Shown: positions 1 through 11,890, counted from the stretch's first letter. The stretch is DNA of 64,000 nt from Turnera subulata (GCA_028386065.3 JAKUCV010001034.1:92381-156380), one strand, 5' to 3'. The notes: generated by a model not told the origin, from the letters alone. Made by a program: numbers and translations.

Positions 1-83
1 GTCCTAACTAGGTAACATAACAGACCATCTTAGCTATAGTAACTAACATCTATATCATCTAACACTCTCCCTCAATTTGAGGG
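1..83 (-). mobile_element. Edge of a copia-type LTR with polypurine tract (partial)
   Basis: Read on the minus strand, a purine-rich tract (RC of 65-83, ending GAGGGAGAG) is followed at position 64 by TGTTAGATG, the usual start of a plant LTR. The last codons before the tract could read ...IEGEC then stop, which resembles the C terminus of plant copia polyproteins. The LTR body runs off the left edge of the window, so neither the second LTR nor a target-site duplication can be checked. Inference from a short stretch. Confidence 0.35.
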
Positions 84-1689
84 TGGTGGAACAAACCAGA
101 CTCGAATTGGTTCGAAGTAACTGAAAAGCAGCAACCTCCAAGGATTTGATGAAAAGCAAGAAGTAAAGGTGCAGACTACTAGAAGCACGAATGGGAAAGG
201 CACGGATTTAAGGGGAACCTTAGCCCACGATGCAACCAAGAAGTTTTTCCTCTACCCTTCGTGGACCTAATGGCTGAGGAAAAAGAGGGATATCTGTTAT
301 TGCCAAAATCAGCACCTCTCGACATAGGGCAAAGAATATGCCCAAGATTCTAAGGGTAGGCCCGTTTAAGGAACCCAAATGGCTATCTTAGTCAAAATCT
401 ATGAGAAATGGCAAAAACAAAAGGCCAGGCCCAGGAAGGACTCGCCTAAGTCCCTAATCAAAGTAGGCTCTAATCTACTGGAGCCTGCAGGCAGCCATAG
501 GACACAGAAAGAAAAGTCCCGTACTACCCCCGTACTACAGCCTCAGGGGAGTTGTCAAATAGCGGACGAAGGGTGAATGAGGTCTTTGCCCCATGGAGAA
601 ATGAAACAAGCGATACTGCTCTACAAAACATCGTGGGGAGTCAGTATGCAGACGTGGTACAAGCAGACACAAAGGAAGATAGTACCCTTTGCCTACTCAA
701 CATATAGTTGCCGCAACTAGGACAGGAGATTCGTGCTCCGAAAGGAACTCCCGCGGCTATAAAAACATGAGAGGGGGGAAAGGACCACACATACAAACGC
801 ACACAACTATGCACCTCTAATTTATTTTACTTTTCATGTCATTTACTTTTATCTCTCGCAACCCTTATCTCTTTACTTTTTTCTCTCATTATCTTTAACT
901 CTTTATTTTCATGTCATTTACTTTTATCTCTCGTTACTCTTAACTCTTTACATTTATGTTATTTACTTTTATCCCTCGCAACCCTTAACTCCTTACTTTT
1001 ATCTCCCGCACCCTTAAACTCCTTTAAATTTATCGATCATTGCCCTTATCTTTTCCTAACCCTTTATCTTTCACCCCTTGTTATCCTTTGTTTCCTCCGA
1101 AGTGTGTGCAGATTTTGCCCCTGTCTTAGTTGTAATGGCTGCCTACGATAAAGAACTATAGGACCACAGAAGTTTAGTATATGAAAATCCAAAGCCGGCA
1201 GCCATTTGGGCTGCGTTTATCACTTGTAATCCGAATATCATTAATAAAATCAAGGCCTTCTATTTTGTTCTTGTGCAACGCCCAAACAAAGACGTGCAAG
1301 ATCGTCTGCTCAAAATACATCAGTTTTGGGTTTGGCATATTAAAGGATTGCCTGTTCTGTTTCCAAAATCACTTTTTGGGACAACACAAGGCCCTAAAGT
1401 GTTACAGTTAAAAAACTCAATTTCATTAACATTCCATTTTTTTTTTACTAAAAACGTTTGTCACATCACCACCAATAGAATGCACCCATGCATGTGGAGC
1501 CATCTAACATCTCTAATAAAGAATGAATACATGGTGCCACGTGCCACAACTTGGCTATAAACAGGATATAACTGGTCTAAAGGACATCAATGGCCAATTT
1601 TAAGAAAATTGAAGGACAATTTCAATGAGACAAAAATTCAAGGGACAACATAAAACTTTTTCTTGAAGTTGCGGGACATAACATAAGAA
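84..1689. other. Unassigned AT-rich stretch with LTR-like features
   Basis: No gene is recognisable. A TATAAAAA at 758-765, followed by a pyrimidine-rich tract, looks like the promoter and leader part of a plant LTR, but no paired LTR is visible. Short ORFs at 379-576 and 1181-1560 match nothing I know and have no supporting splice or promoter context. Confidence 0.4.
828..1085 (+). repeat. Degenerate pyrimidine-rich tandem repeat
   Basis: Units of the kind CATTTACTTTTATCTCTCG followed by CAACCCTTAACTC recur at about 835, 911 and 955, with further decayed copies to about 1085. The spacing is irregular (roughly 45-78 bp) and the repeats are imperfect. It lies just downstream of the TATA-like sequence at 758. 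Confidence 0.55.
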
Positions 1690-1696
1690 AACTCAC

Positions 1697-1780
1697 TTGC
1701 ATGGTGCTTGTGGTGCTCATGATCCAATCCTCTCTAGGTCGACCAAGCTTGCTATTGTCTAAGTGGAAATAGTGAACAAG
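1697..1780 (-). pseudogene. Second copy of a G3BP-like exon 2 (NTF2-domain segment)
   Basis: On the minus strand this 84-nt segment is open for 28 codons. It reads LVHYFHLDNSKLGRPRED then WIMSTTSTMQ, which matches the NTF2 domain of plant Ras-GAP SH3-binding (G3BP-like) proteins around the ...SKLGRP...TTTMQAI... region. It begins after an AG and ends at a good donor (CAA|GTGAGT). The matching exon 3 is not found below it, and a related exon 2 remnant lies at 9693-9733, so this is a duplicated fragment rather than part of a working gene. The intron-like sequence above it (1781-2060) resembles 10119-10340. Confidence 0.6.
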
Positions 1781-2110
1781 CTTTTTATGCAGAACCAGGT
1801 AATAATAGAGAACAAAGTCACAAGAAAACTAAAATAATAACCCAAAAGACCCCTTAAGAACTTAAAAAAACAGTGAAAACACACAAAAGAACAACGCCAA
1901 ATTTTTTTTTAAAAAAAGATACTAGTATGAAAAAGTTTCTAAAAATAATGACAAGATCAATAGTAGATGGAGCTTGTAATTAAATTAAAATAGACGGAAA
2001 AATGTACAAAACTCTAATCAATAACAACAGTGCTTGCATATCTAGAGACCACTCAATATGATACCACTAACATAGAATCACACAAGCTTTGAATAAAAAA
2101 GACAGATAAT

Positions 2111-2537
2111 GGGTCAGTTATATTTTTGATCCTTGTGTTTATTCATTTGGACATTTTTTATCCTTGTGTTGATTTTCTGAGATATTTTTCATTTTTTTCA
2201 GATTTTTCAAAAAGAAAATGCTGACATGTCAATTAAAAAACTGACATGTCAGTTATCTGGGCCCACATTAAACTAAAAATACGCAACTCAAATCACACCA
2301 TCCAACCCGTTTTTGCCAGTGGGTTTTGGGCTGGGTGTTTTCAAGTTAAATTTGGGCCCACATAGCTAATGTATTAGTTTTTTAATTGACACATCAGCAT
2401 TTTCTTTTCGAAAAATCGGAAAAAAATAGAAAATGTCCCGAAAAATCAACACAGGGATGAAAAATGTCCATTTTGTAACACAAGGATGAAAAATACCCAA
2501 AGAGATAAACACAAAGATCAAAAATATGATTGACCCG
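2111..2537. mobile_element. Mutator-like MITE, 427 bp, long terminal inverted repeats
   Basis: The element begins GGGTCAgTTATATTTTTGAT and ends with the inverse (ATCAAAAATATgaTTGACCC). Its arms are about 140 bp and mostly A/T-rich, meeting around 2250-2370. It is flanked by GACAGATAAT on the left and GATAGATAAT on the right, a 10-bp direct repeat with one mismatch, which fits the 9-10 bp duplications of Mutator-like elements. It encodes nothing and lies in the intron after the last recognisable G3BP-like exon (donor at 2575). The family assignment is inferred from arm length and duplication size. Confidence 0.75.
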
Positions 2538-3266
2538 ATAGATAATAGCTTTGTGCTCCATTCAAAACTTACAATAGAGGCCATTGACTTCTTAGGCACG
2601 TCCTCAACTTTGGTGTCAGATTCAGATACTGTCTGTGAATTGGCAACCACCTCTACAACATCAGGAACTTTATAGACAACGACATGCACTAGTTCTTCCT
2701 CTTTTTTCTTTTTTTCTATTCTTCCACCGATTGATCTCCATTTTCAGGGGGATTGTGCATTTTTCCTGCATTGACTTTAGTAGGCTCGGAAATATAATTT
2801 TCTCGCATCGAAGCGGGTTTTGTAAAAGCACATGTTCAAACTCCCAGTCATAAAATTATATGACATAAAAAGAGAAATATAATCTGGCATCCGACATCCA
2901 GCAACTGTCTTAAAAATGGAACACATCATTCTGAATATAATATCCTTTAGAATGCCCTGTCAAATAAGGTGCCAGGAACGAAGCTCTGAGTAAATTTCAG
3001 GCACAAATTGTCCTTTCCCTTAAAGAACCCATTCACAAAGAAAAGCAGTCTGCCGTTAAATGATTCTTGTGTATCGATTGAACTAATTTCTACAACATAA
3101 CTCCGCATAACCAAGTGAAAGTATCTTCTGCTTAATGCTTGCTCCACAAAAAATGAATGAAACATAAGGTGGCAAATCAAATCAATTCGATTACCATCCT
3201 ACCATCTCTATTTTCAGATCTATTTTTTTTTGCGAGGGAAGATTATGCCTTATAGGCTTCCATTAC

Positions 3267-6200
3267 TCAAGTGCCAAAGTTACTAGGGCTAGGATTCCCC
3301 TTTACATCCATGTCTAAGTGAAACAAAATATCCCTTGGGGGAACTAGGAGTTCGGTGACACCCCTGCTAAATGTGGGAGCTAGTTTAGCAAGGGCGTCTG
3401 CACAATGGTTAGCCTCCCGATATACGTGTTTGATCTGTACCTCCCAAGGTCTTTTCAGCAAGGTTCTGATGTCCTTAGCTAAAGTCGGCAGAAAATTATA
3501 GTCTTCAGCTTCAGATGTAGTTAAATCCACCAAAATCTGCGAGCCCACTTCTGCTTCCACCTTCCGAAATCCACGTTTCCATGCAATTTCTAGTGTAGCT
3601 TTTAAACCCCATAGCTCCGCTTGAATGATAGAACAAGTACCTATATTCACCACTACACCACCTAACCATTCACCAACGTCACCTCATATCAAACCTCCAG
3701 CTGATGCTTGTTCGAATTATGGGTTGACCGAGCCATCAGAGTTGATCTTGACTGCTCCATACCCTGGGGGTTTCCAGTGCACAAGTCTTGGGGGTACTTC
3801 CTCTCCTAGATTGGGTTTTAGGGGGTCATGCTCCTCTACCCACTTCGCCTCCTTTGCCTTTAGAAGAGCAAGGCGCTCAGGGTGATGAATTTTAGAAACA
3901 GGGGAGTTAAAAATAGAGTCATTCCTTCATTGCCATAGAAGGTTACATGCAAAGCCAAAAATATAGGGCCATTCAACTTCCTCAACCTCCACATCTTGAC
4001 TATTCAAGTTGTTGCTAACCCATTGTTTGATGGAATTGCAATCGAATCCATAAATTCTACGATCAGCCTTTAGGTTCCTCCACATGGCTGCCGCTAAGGG
4101 ACAATCCCTTAAAATGTGTAAGCTAGTTTCTTCTTGATTCATACATTTCGGGCAAAAAGGATCATTGGTCATCTTTCTCTTGGTCCTTACCGAATTGGTA
4201 AGGAGCTTGTCCTGGATTAGGAGCCACAAGAAATACTTGATCCGTTGTAGTCCTCGCCATTTCCACACCATCTCCCACTTCCTGTTGTCTTCTCCCCATA
4301 TATCTTCTTCAAGGAATTTGTAGGCTGTGTTTGTGGAAAATTTACCATTAGCTGATAAGCTCCAACAAAGGCTGTCGGGACCTTTATTCGGATCAGGAGG
4401 AGCAATTGCAACAATTTCTGACTTACATACTTCGAGTAAGAATTGGGAGAATTTATCCCAATTCCAGCATCCATTTGTCAAAGTATACTGGCTGATGCAC
4501 TCACTTTGTAGAGAGGGAGGTATAGATGATAACACAGCCTTAAGCAATGGGCCGTTAGGGGTCCACTTATCCTCCCAGAACCTCACAGAGGATCCGTCTC
4601 CAATTCTCCATATGGTACCGTCATACACTTGTTCCCACACATCACAAATAGCTCGCCATGTGTGTGAACTGTTTCTCCTTTCCAGTGTGGGAGGCATCAA
4701 CACTTGGTTCAGGCCATATTTTGCTCTCATTACTCAGACCCAAAGGGCATTGGGACATGTTATAAGGCTCCAGGCCAGTTTCATAATGAGAGCATTATTG
4801 CAAGATCTAAGTCGTCTCAGGTTTAACCCACCTCTGTTTCTAGGTTGTGTGATTTTCACCCATCCCACCAAGTGTGGTTTCCGTGTGTGATCTGAAGATC
4901 CCCAAATAAATTTGCGGCATAGCTGCTCAATCCGATCACAGACAGATGCTGGAATTTTTATGGTCTGCATTGTGTATATTAGAAGCGCAGCTAGCACAGA
5001 TTGTGTTAGTGTCATTCTGCCGGCCAAGGATAGGCTATGGGCTTGCCATCCCGAGAGTCTGTTGTGGACATTCTGGATTAGATGTTGGGTTGTTTGGGCC
5101 GATACTCGGTCATGTAGGACTGGAAAACCTAAATATCTGCCCAAATCTGTGGTGGGTTGGAACCCAAAATCTGTACTGAGACTGTTTGCAAGTTCTTCAG
5201 GCACATTTTTTGAGAAAAATATTCTTTTCTTGGCCACACTTACCTTCTGACCCGAATAGTCACAAAATAAGTTCAAGCAGTTCATGATAGTTTCAACCTG
5301 GTCAGCTCTTACCTTCGCGAAAAGAATGAGGTCGTCAGCAAAAAAGACATGGGACAGGGAAGGCCCTGTCCTATTCAGGTGTATGGGTCTCCATCTTCTG
5401 GCTGCGATGGACTCCTCAATCACTTGACTCAGTTTTTCCAAGCAGAGCACGAAGAGATATGGAGAGATAGGATCCCCTTGTCTCAGTCCCCTTGAAGGTT
5501 TGAAAGCCTCCGAAAGTTCTCTGTTCCAGTTCACCCTGAAGTGACTCGTAGTGAGGCAGGCCATGGCTGCCCTAGTGAAGTTATTTGGGAATCCCGCATC
5601 CGTCATGGTGTGCTGTATAAACTTCCATCGGACATGATCATAAGCCTTCTCGAGGTCCACTTTGATTGCCATGAATCCTCCATTAGTAGTCTTTCTCTTT
5701 ATAGAATGAACAACCTCCTAGATAAGGACTATGTTGTCAGTGATGAATCTCCCTGGTATAAAGCTAGATTGGGCCGGGGAGATGATATCCGGGAGGACCA
5801 TTTTCATTCTATTTGACAAGATCTTGGATACTACCTTGTAAGTGACGTTGTAGAGGCCGATGGGCCTGAATTGGGAGATCTGCTCAGGCTTCTCTACTTT
5901 CGGGATCAGACTAATATGGTGTCATTCGTGCCTCCTTCCCATGAATGTGTTTGCAAAAAGGACTGCACCATTCTGCAAACGCTTTGACCCACCACATTCC
6001 ATTATTGTTGGCAGAAAACAGCATGCATGCCGTCTGGACCTGGAGATTTTAGAGCTCCAATTTGTTACATTGTCTGTCTAATTTCTTCTTTAAGTACCGG
6101 AGCTTCTAACAGATTCATTCTTGCTTGCGAAATTTCAGCAAAACGACCCCAAATAGGGATCTGATATTTTTCAGGGTTGTCATCTGTGTATAAGTCCTTG

Positions 6201-7376
6201 AAGAATGAGGCAGCCATATTCCTGAGGACAGCAGGATCTGTTTGCCAGCATGTAGTAGAATCTTGGAGGGCCTGCACCTTATTCCTTTTCTTCCTCATTG
6301 TTGCTGTAGCATGGAAATATGAGGTGTTTTTGTCGCCCCATTTAATCCATTGGCATCGTGACTTTTGGAGCCAGATAAGTTCCTCCTGGGCTAGTATTTT
6401 ATCCAGTTCACTTCTTAGCTGGATTTCAAGTTCTGCTAGAAAATGGGAGGGTTTTCTCTCCAAATACCTTTGTATCCCGTCCAGTCGGGCGAGAATCTGC
6501 CTCTTCTTTGCTAGTACATTTCCAAATACAGATTGGCTCCAGTTTTGAAGGTTCTCAGTGAAGTCCAATAGAGTATCAGCCCAGTTGTCTTTGTCTACCC
6601 AATTCTGTTGCACAAATTGATCGTAAGCTTCATGAGCACTCCACACGACTTGGAATTGGAACTTCTGTTGTCTTTGGGTTCTACTCCGTGGCCCATCGAG
6701 AGTGATGAGGAGGGGTCTATGGTCAGAATTCAAAAATGGGAGAAGGAAAATCCCTGCCTGCGGGTAAGTATGCGTCCATGCTGTATTGCCTAAGACTCTG
6801 TCTAGTCTTTGTTTAAGAAGCACTCTTTGCCATATGAATGAGGGGCCAGAGAAGCCCATGTTCATGAGTCCTGTGTTGTTTAAACAATACTGGAACTCCC
6901 GGATACTACTACTATTACATCCCCCCTTGGAGACCTCTCTTCATGATACAATAGAGCATTAAAGTCCCCTGCTAGGATCCATGGTTCAATAATGGTTGGT
7001 GCCAACACTTTCAAGTTTCACCATAGAAACTATCTGGCCTATTCATGTGGGCTCCCATATAATACTATAAAGAGAAATGATCCACATGGGCTCATCACTT
7101 GCAAGTGAATGAACTGGGCATGGTTTAACAAAATGCGGGTAGAGACTAGTTCCTCCTTCCAAAGCACCCAAATGCCTCCAAAGAAACCCCTAGCCTCGAC
7201 ATGGTGTGACCATCTGAAACCTAGTCTGCGAATTACTTTGTCTGCCTTCTTCTCACTGATTCTGGGTTCAACAATGACCATAATCATTGGTCTTTATTGT
7301 TGCATAAACACTCTCAGCAATCTAGGGAATTGGGGTTTGGCTGCCCCCTGACAATTCCGTACTAAGATCGGATTCA
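3267..7376 (-). pseudogene. L1 ORF2 (endonuclease, reverse transcriptase, zf-RVT, RNase H), broken
   Basis: ORF2 starts at about 7376 (MNPILVRNCQGAA, the usual start of the AP-type endonuclease). A TAA stop falls at about 7290. The endonuclease continues to SDHRPLLITLDG near 6720, which holds the catalytic SDH. The RT region has ALKSPGPDG near 6020, GDPISPYLFVLCLEKL near 5480 and the FFADDLILF active site near 5330. A zf-RVT region at 4730-3927 carries CPKC ... H ... C. A C-terminal RNase H at 3653-3267 has AELWGLK and HVYREANHCADALAKLA. Frames change near 7040, 5870 and 4732. It would nick DNA and copy L1 RNA in the nucleus; it is inactive here. Confidence 0.9.
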
Positions 7377-9305
7377 TAAACACAAATGGGGATTAGTTGG
7401 GTGGACCTGAGTCGCGGTCCCTTCTAATTGTTCAACATCAGCTGGAGTAGCTTGGTCCATCTCTTCATCCATGATAAACTTTTGCTCTTCCTCTATCACA
7501 GGGCCAAGGTTCTTCGTCTGTCCTCTGCATTTAAACATGGGACTTACCCCTTTTTTTAGGAAAAAATTCCATTTTGGATTGTTGGGATTAGATGTGAGCA
7601 CAGAAGATGAGGGAATATCATTTAAGTTTGGATGTTTCATTTTAGAACGGGTACGGGTCAATGGTGAGGTGTTTTCAGTTTTTCTATTTGGGGAGCTTTT
7701 ACTGAGTGTCGCTACAGATTCCACCTCTTTTCTCGTGAAGATAGAGTTTAAGGGGGTGGAATCGGAAGAAACAACAGAGTAGTGGCTAAGGGTTTGGTGT
7801 TGGGGATTAGCAGAGGGTAATTCGGTGGAGGTTTGATTGGTTGCTTTTGGGGGATCTTGGTTGGGCATGGGCATGGGTGACTGGGATGTTGGCTGGTTTC
7901 GGTTGCTGGAGGGTGGATGAGGAAGAACTTGGTTGGGATTTTTTTTTTCGGACCCAGGAAGTTGAGGGGAGCTTAGATGGAGCATTGGTGATATCTGTGA
8001 GGGGCTTTGTCGGTTGAGTTCCGATAGGTAGCTTTTTCGGAGCGGAATCGCCCTGGGAAGTTGGGGATTTAACAGCTTTTGGTTTCTTGGGGGCGCTCCT
8101 AGTTCGTTGGGGTGCCTTCTCTGTAAATTTAGTCCAGGGGTTTGCCTCCCCTTCTATCTTGTTCTTCTCTAGGCCTCCGTCCATGTCTAAGTCCCTTGCC
8201 AAAATTTCAAATCTGGATCCTCCAAGTGAATCTAAGTTCCTTGAGGTGTTCATTTTCTGGGTCTGAACTTTCCTGGGTTGTGGCTTAGGCGGTCTGGATG
8301 GGGCATTCATCCATGCACCTAGCCCTGGGTCCGTGTTACTTGGGGCACAGGTGCAGAGTTCACTATTTCCTCCTCTTTATCTGCTGGTAGCGTGTGAACA
8401 CTACTTTCTGGCCGAGCAGTTGGTTCTTTTGAGGGTGGGCTAGCAGACGTTAGAGGACATCCTTGGGAGCCATGGCTCACTCGTCCACATTGATAGAAAA
8501 TCGGTGGTAAACCTTCATAGATAACCTGCTTCTCGCGGCCTTTAAACCTGATAGTACCTTTTAGAGGTTTGGTCATGTCCACCTCAACGGCTATCTTAGC
8601 AAATCTTTCTCTCTAGTATTCACGGGTAGCATGATCTATTTTGACAGATTCTCCAACCATGTCCCCCAGGGTATGAAGAGTGTTAGGGTGGTAATTATGT
8701 AGTGGGATTTCAGGGAAATGCACCCAAACTACTGCCCTATCAATGGAGTTGGTGGCAGCACAAAAATTTAGATTCCAAGGCATAACACAAAGTAAACTAC
8801 GAAACAGGGTCCATGGACCATCAACAAGACTATGTAGATAATCTTTATCATTTGAGAATTTCACGATGAATAAGTTGTTGTCCAGATCAATTACCTTGAG
8901 CATCCCTTTTGGTTGCCAAATAGCATTGAGCTTCTCTGTGATGACCCGGTAGCTAATATTCCTGCCCATCAACTTTACGATAACAGCCCTCTCCCATCTC
9001 TTTGCAAGTCTCTTCTCAAACTCCATGGACAGCTCTAGCGAAGGGATGTCTCCTTTTTTGTTGATGATTATGTCTCCGGGGCCGCACGGCACCTCTTCTT
9101 CTTCTTCTGGCCAGCTTTGGTTCTCAGGTATGGTGGCTGCAATGAGCTTGTCCTTGTAGCTTGGTGGTAGTTCTTTCGTCACCACATCGCCAGTTGGAGC
9201 GGGTGATTGATCAACTTCTCTCATTTTAGATTTTTTTGTTGTTCGGTCATCTTCATCTTCTCGCAGCAGATCCTCACCAGGTGCCACAGAGGACGAAACC
9301 CCCAT
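7374..9305 (-). pseudogene. L1 ORF1 (gag-like, DUF4283 and zinc knuckle), broken
   Basis: The reading frame starts at 9305 (MGVSSSVAPGED). Residues about 80-230 look like DUF4283, the RNA-binding region of plant L1 ORF1 (RWERAVIVKLMGRNISY ... NNLFIVKF ... DGPWTLF). An in-frame TAG interrupts it at about 8613-8615. The knuckle follows (PIFYQCGRVSHGSQGCPL), and its first cysteine is a tyrosine, so the usual CX2CX4HX4C is incomplete. A frameshift near 8315 is needed before GAWMNAPSRPPK, and another at the T run near 7940. The tail is low-complexity, rich in P, S, K and Q. The protein would coat L1 RNA; here it is inactive. Confidence 0.85.
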
Positions 9306-9833
9306 TGGCTGTGGGTTTGTACCCTAAGATTTGGGAATTTTCTAAGAGTTTCCTCTTTCTGGTTTTTTTTTTCAACACTTTTGATGCTATATTTTCAGAT
9401 CTTTACTCATTGAATCACACAAAAACTCTAGAACTCCTTACAGAGCCACACCAAATGCCTAAATATATAAACAAACATCAAAGAGGTTCCATCTATGCAA
9501 TTATTTTCCCAACCATAATGTCCTTACTGCTCCAAAACCAGATTATGGTGGCAATTATTTAGAAAAGATAAACCAATACCTAAAAGGAATTGAGGTAAGG
9601 TAAGTACATAGTGAATTTTCGATTCGCATTACACAGACCATGACTGCATAAAGTAACATAAAGAACCAATTGCGCTAACGAAGAAAACTCACTTGCATCG
9701 TGCTTGTGGTGCTCATGATCCCATGCTTGCTATTTTGCATCAAGAGCTTGTTCACTATTTCTACTTGGACAATAACAAATACTAACCACGTCCATTTGAT
9801 ACAAGGGTACTGTATTGTTGTCCAATTAGAAAT

Positions 9834-10336
9834 ATATACTATCGATATTGATGTTGTACGTTATTTTTCTTAACTTTCTCTAGCATAGTAGTATCGTTTT
9901 TTTTAAAATTTTGGTGTTTTTTCTTTATGTATTTTCACTATTTTTTTTTGTTTTGAAAATTCTTGAGAGTTCTTTTGGTTATTATTTTAGTTTGCCCGTG
10001 ACTTTGTTTGCCATTATTACATGTTCTGCCTCAAGAGCTTGTTCACTATTTCTACTTGGACAATAACAAATACTAACCACGTCCATTTGATACAAGGGTA
10101 GTGTATTGTTGTCGAATTAGAAATAGTGAACAAGCTCTTGAGGCAGAACATGTAATAATGGCAAATAAAGTCACGAGCAAACTAAAACAACAACCAAAAG
10201 AACTCACAAGAATTTTTAAAACAAAAAAAAAAGTGAAAATACATAAAGAAAAAGCACCAAAATAAAAAAAAAACGATACTACTATGCTAGAGAAAGTTAA
10301 GAAAAATAACGTACAACATCAATATCGATAGTATAT
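9834..10336. repeat. Compound inverted repeat in the G3BP-like intron 1
   Basis: Positions 9834-10053 and 10119-10336 are near-identical arms in opposite orientation (about 220 bp each, around a 65-bp spacer). In addition, 9741-9834 and 10032-10125 are a near-perfect 94-bp direct repeat. Both arms carry the exon 2 start (CTTGTTCACTATTTC) and its intron, so the locus holds exon 2 in both orientations. The related single copy lies at 1697-2060. A transcript across this could fold into a long hairpin. Confidence 0.85.
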
Positions 10337-10362
10337 GGAGCTTGTACTCCTGGTGTTGCCAT

Positions 10363-11186
10363 CTCTGAAAAAAAACACCAAATCCCTAAATTGAACCCAC
10401 TAATCACTGTGATTACAACTAACACGAACTTATGCGGGAAGATATAGCCTCATTACAATTATTTTAGGCCATTCCTAGTACAAATGTGTCATTTAACACT
10501 AGTAGAGAGAGTTAATAAAGGAAACCAACCAATGGTGAATTAGGGTGTAGATTCGAGGAAATGAGAGATAATCTGAGTCAAAATTTGGATCGAAGGCAGG
10601 GAACGAGAAAGCAAGGTTAGAGAAAGTAACGGTTGTGGAGGCTAGTGGACAGGGCACGACTTTCTCTAACCTCTCCAGTTGCAGTGGTGGTGGTGGTTGT
10701 CTAGGATTTTGCTGGATCTTGAAGAGGTGCGAGAATAAGTGAGGAGAGGGTTTTGGTGGTGTTTAATAGAAGGATTTAAGGCGAAAAATTTGTGTGACGA
10801 ACGGTGGTTTCGTACTACTACTGATGTACTACTGCTAGGAGTAATTTGATGGGTTCAATAAATTTTACCCCTGAACTTTCGGTTAAACTTCACTTATCCT
10901 GGAAAAAAAACAAGTACTTAACCAAATGGATTGTATGAGTGTGAGGGAGCAAAGCTAACTAAGACGGTGTTGAGACTCCTCGATCAAGATGTTTTTTATG
11001 TCATCAAATATGGTCTGACCATTCGTTCAAGTAAAGTTATCTCCACAAAAACTTAAGTCACATAAATCGTAGTCTGGAAAGGCAACTCGAAATCCATCCA
11101 CACTGCCCATTTGTCCTCGTTTGGCGAGAGCAAATATGTACGGATGGTCTAGAGAAAAGTCTAAATAAACAGTCTAGTTAGAGAAT
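10363..11186. other. Upstream flank of the G3BP-like remnant, no gene seen
   Basis: This would be the 5' UTR and promoter side of the G3BP-like remnant (start at 10362). A purine-rich tract lies at 10560-10790. The stretch at 10850-10930 (ACCCCTGAACTTTCGG and similar) looks like a transposon fragment. I see no reading frame worth calling. Confidence 0.4.
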
Positions 11187-11395
11187 TATTGTGAATAATA
11201 TGTTAAAATGAAGAATTTTATGGAGAAGAAGAAGTGAAGAGAAGGATGATGGGAGAAGAAGGAAAGATGGAGCCAAGAGCAAAGCTCGGTTCTTTTATTT
11301 TATTCACACACTCTCATCTGCATATTGGTACATAATTTATATTAATGTGGTAGGTGGACACAGTGACGTCCATTTACCACGTTTGTTTTATAACA
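11187..11395 (-). repeat. E1 3' LTR
   Basis: This is a 209-bp copy of 17164-17372. The outer end is TATTGTGAA, preceded by the AGAAT duplication; the inner end is TTTATAACA next to the polypurine tract. If AGAAT is the duplication, the LTR termini are TG...TA rather than TG...CA. Confidence 0.9.
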
Positions 11396-11890
11396 CTCCC
11401 CCTTGGACGTCAATGTGTATTGAGTAGAATACGCTTTGGGGAAACTGCCTCATTAAAAACCTTACCAAGAAAAATCCTGTGGGATAAAAACTTGGTGAAG
11501 GAAAAAGGAGTGCAGTGCGTATTCTACTCCCCCTCATTTTAGCCTCCGTTGATTTCTTTGATGTCGTTGTATGCCAATCGTCCTTGTCAGCTTCTGGTGA
11601 TGTGTGTGTTGTCTGATCACTTTTGATACATCGTTACTCCAACTGGACAATGTGGGTAGCTTTATTTTTGTTGTTGGAGCATCTTTCTTGTTCTCTTGCT
11701 TTTTGTAGTCCTAATGATGCAACAATTTCATGTGTAAAGTTGTGGCAGATGTCCGGCTGTGCCTTTTGTGGATCAAGTGGGGAATCGGCATCTGCAAGAA
11801 CCAACTCTTCTTTCTTCGGGCTTACAGGATTAACATGACACCACATCTTTTATACCCCGAAGATAAGAGTAAATTCATATCTTGCCAATA

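Larger units (their letters stand above)
3222..9389 (-). mobile_element. Full-length L1-type LINE with 13-bp target-site duplication
   Basis: The element is flanked by TATTTTCAGATCT at 3209-3221 and again at 9390-9402. The minus-strand 3' end has a short A tail (T run at 3223-3231). Inside, in order on the minus strand, are an ORF1 with DUF4283-like and zinc-knuckle regions, then an ORF2 with endonuclease, reverse transcriptase (FADD), zf-RVT and RNase H regions. This is the usual plant L1 layout at about the usual 6-kb length. Both ORFs are broken by stops and frameshifts, so this copy cannot act by itself. It sits in an intron of the G3BP-like remnant. Confidence 0.93.
2575..10362 (-). pseudogene. 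G3BP-like (NTF2 domain) gene remnant, interrupted by an L1 element
   Basis: Pieces of a plant Ras-GAP SH3-binding-like gene, an RNA-binding stress-granule protein family, lie in order on the minus strand. A start ATG is at 10362 (MATPGVQAP...). An exon 2 remnant at 9733-9693 ends MSTTSTMQ with a GTGAGT donor. An exon 3 near 3138-2900 carries the NTF2 signature (AIKQKILSLGY, TQES, GKDN, KFTQSF, then in a shifted frame FLAP...GYYIQNDVFHF). An exon 4 near 2800-2577 reads NPPENGDQSVEE ... KVEDVPKKSMASI and ends at ATT|GTAAGT, as in family members before the RRM. At least two frameshifts are needed inside exon 3, and no RRM exon follows. The intron between exons 2 and 3 contains the whole L1 at 3222-9389. 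Family identity is clear from the motifs; lack of function is inferred from the frame breaks and missing RRM. Confidence 0.72.

Noticed and set aside
2366..2689. 107-codon minus-strand frame
   Set aside because: Its second half is MITE sequence; only the part before the GTAAGT donor at 2575 belongs to the G3BP-like exon.
5541..5816. Plus-strand frames across 3.6-9.5 kb
   Set aside because: They are shadows of the minus-strand L1 ORFs.
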